A stretch of DNA of 64,000 bases, from the NCBI RefSeq assembly GCF_000511355.1, contig NC_023135.1, positions 4,080,901 to 4,144,900 on the forward strand. Direction: 5' to 3'. This stretch comes from Leisingera methylohalidivorans DSM 14336 (lineage in GTDB: Bacteria > Pseudomonadota > Alphaproteobacteria > Rhodobacterales > Rhodobacteraceae). Below the pieces are notes generated by a model that worked only from the letters and a program-made list of their open reading frames with translations, had not been told where the DNA came from and ran no database searches. This document shows positions 62,686-64,000 of this stretch, in pieces. Both the position numbers and the translations under genes were made by a program. The stretch's first letter is position 1; each line of letters opens with the position of its first letter.

Positions 62686-63462
62686 ATGGCCTACGAGACG
62701 ATCAACGTCGATGTGCAGGACCACGTTTGCCTCATAAAACTGAACCGCCCAGAGGCGATGAACGCGCTCAACAAGGAACTTATCGGCGAGCTGTGCGCCG
62801 CTTTGGAAGAGGCCGATGCCAGCGACAAGGTGCGCTGCATCGTTCTCACCGGCTCGGAAAAGGCTTTTGCCGCCGGCGCCGACATCAAGGAGATGTCGGA
62901 GATGAGCTTCACCGAAGTGTTCTCCACCAACCTGTTCGCCGATGCCAACGACCGCATTTCCGCAATCCGCAAACCGGTGATCGCGGCGGTCGCGGGATAT
63001 GCGCTGGGCGGCGGCTGCGAGCTGGCAATGCTGTGCGATTTCATCATCGCAGCGGAAACCGCCAAGTTCGGACAGCCTGAGATCAATCTTGGCGTCGTCG
63101 CGGGAATCGGCGGGACACAGCGTCTGACCCGGTTTGTGGGCAAGTCGAAATCGATGGACATGAACCTCACCGGCCGCTTCATGAACGCCGAGGAAGCCGA
63201 ACGCGCCGGCTTGGTGTCGCGCGTGGTGCCGGCCAAGAAGCTGATCGAGGAAGCCACCGCAGCAGCGCAGAAGATTGCCGAAAAATCGCTGCTGACAGCG
63301 ATGGCAGTGAAGGAAACTGTGAACCGCTCTTACGAGCTGCCGCTGAGCGAGGGGCTGTTGTTTGAGCGCCGTGTATTCCACTCGATGTTCGCCACCGAAG
63401 ACCAGAAAGAAGGCATGGCAGCCTTCCTGGAAAAGCGCGAAGCGCAGTTCCGGGACAAGTGA
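62686..63462 (+). CDS. Enoyl-CoA hydratase
   Basis: This 258-residue crotonase-family enzyme hydrates short-chain trans-2-enoyl-CoA in beta-oxidation. The oxyanion motif is [20 protein letters not shown] and the catalytic Glu pair lies in [20 protein letters not shown] and [20 protein letters not shown]. The length and motifs equal mitochondrial-type ECH and FadB1/PaaF. The start at 62686 is preferred. It is 60 bp after mutM. Confidence 0.93.
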   Translation: MAYETINVDVQDHVCLIKLNRPEAMNALNKELIGELCAALEEADASDKVRCIVLTGSEKAFAAGADIKEMSEMSFTEVFSTNLFADANDRISAIRKPVIAAVAGYALGGGCELAMLCDFIIAAETAKFGQPEINLGVVAGIGGTQRLTRFVGKSKSMDMNLTGRFMNAEEAERAGLVSRVVPAKKLIEEATAAAQKIAEKSLLTAMAVKETVNRSYELPLSEGLLFERRVFHSMFATEDQKEGMAAFLEKREAQFRDK

Positions 63463-63488
63463 GGCTAGCAGGGGATTAGAGTGACGAA

Positions 63489-63517
63489 GCGGCGGGCAGA
63501 TAGGCCCGCCGCCTTTC
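63489..63517 (+). terminator. Terminator after enoyl-CoA hydratase
   Basis: A 9-bp stem (GCGGCGGGC with GCCCGCCGC, 6-base loop) is followed by CTTTCT. Confidence 0.75.
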
Positions 63518-63678
63518 TATCCGGGCTGGCGCCCTTGCAATTCTTCGCCGGGTTGGGTATCAGCCGCCCCATACATGCGCGTGCAGCCCGCTCTGGCTAG
63601 AATCACACCGGTTTAGTGACCCGGGTTCGGCTGGCATTGCGTCCGATTGAAACAGAACCCGAGATAAGGTCAAACACC

Positions 63679-63942
63679 ATGGCAAATTCGCCCCAGGCCA
63701 AGAAGCGCGCACGTCAGAACGAAAAGCGCTTTTCCGTCAACAAAGCCCGTCGTTCGCGCATCCGCACTTACCTGCGTAAAGTTGAAGAAGCTATCGCCTC
63801 CGGCGACAAGGATGCTGCAACTGCCGCTCTGCGCGCAGCTCAGCCCGAACTGATGCGCGGCGTCACCAAGGGCGTGTATCACAAAAACACCGCTTCCCGC
63901 AAAATCTCGCGTCTGTCCGCACGCGTGAAGGCACTGGCCTGA
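63679..63942 (+). CDS. rpsT: 30S ribosomal protein S20
   Basis: This 87-residue basic protein starts [20 protein letters not shown] and has the helices [20 protein letters not shown] and [21 protein letters not shown]20 binds the 5' domain and helix 44 of 16S rRNA. AAGG precedes the start. In Rhodobacterales rpsT lies just before dnaA; the last 58 bases of the window would be in that gap. They hold no gene. Confidence 0.97.
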   Translation: MANSPQAKKRARQNEKRFSVNKARRSRIRTYLRKVEEAIASGDKDAATAALRAAQPELMRGVTKGVYHKNTASRKISRLSARVKALA

Positions 63943-64000
63943 GATTCGCTCCGCTTAGCGGGGTCCAGAACAGTTGAAACGATGTCAGGGCGCTGCAGAT

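Overview
The window looks like a chromosomal segment of a marine Roseobacter-group alphaproteobacterium (Rhodobacterales; Leisingera/Phaeobacter-like). The evidence is the flbT-flaF regulation of flagellin, Roseobacter-style IS5, Hint-domain and TniQ relics, high GC, and the order ubiB-ubiE / mutM / enoyl-CoA hydratase / rpsT. That order normally lies beside dnaA and oriC, and a near-perfect parS site about 35 kb from rpsT agrees with an origin-proximal position. The genus is inferred from gene content, not from a database search.

Layout: 1-8.7 kb is a flagellar cluster: flgB (partial), fliI, a decayed IS5-family element, flbT-flaF-flagellin, flgN-like and flgJ-like genes on the minus strand, then fliK (with an 11-residue tandem repeat) and flgD on the plus strand. 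8.7-22.1 kb is a polyamine block. It holds a phosphotransferase, an FAD amine oxidase with a PotABCF transporter (minus), a GntR regulator and an aminotransferase (plus), and a second complete Pot-like transporter (plus). 22.1-30 kb is housekeeping: lytic transglycosylase, WYL regulator facing a glutathione S-transferase, RNase R, a DUF2064 protein, a GNAT protein and dapE. The dapE-to-rnr genes look like one minus-strand operon with 4-bp overlaps.

30-43.5 kb is the accessory and scarred part. It has a decayed Hint-domain adhesin-like gene, a glutamate-receptor-type channel, hutD/hutF, dapD, a GntR regulator, a PLP-dependent dehydratase and a LOG-family protein. Then come a broken small gene, an internally deleted IS3 element touching a decayed TniQ gene, and an intact serralysin-type RTX protease. 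43.5-64 kb returns to core genes: rlmN, two small exported proteins, asparaginase, an ArsR/AHSA1/YCII cluster, serB, serC-serA behind a candidate serC leader, kbl-tdh, a cold-shock gene, an XRE-cupin regulator, thiolase, ubiE-ubiB, mutM, enoyl-CoA hydratase and rpsT.

Metabolically the window covers polyamine uptake and breakdown, serine synthesis (serA, serB, serC), threonine/glycine catabolism (kbl-tdh), lysine/peptidoglycan precursors (dapD, dapE) and a histidine side step (hutF). I found no tRNA, rRNA, CRISPR array or recognisable defence cassette. I did not find a clearly undescribed multigene system. The best leads are the unusual channel, the shared motifs in the polyamine block, a ~60 bp interspersed intergenic repeat in four copies, the parS site embedded in a gene overlap, and the FliK repeat.
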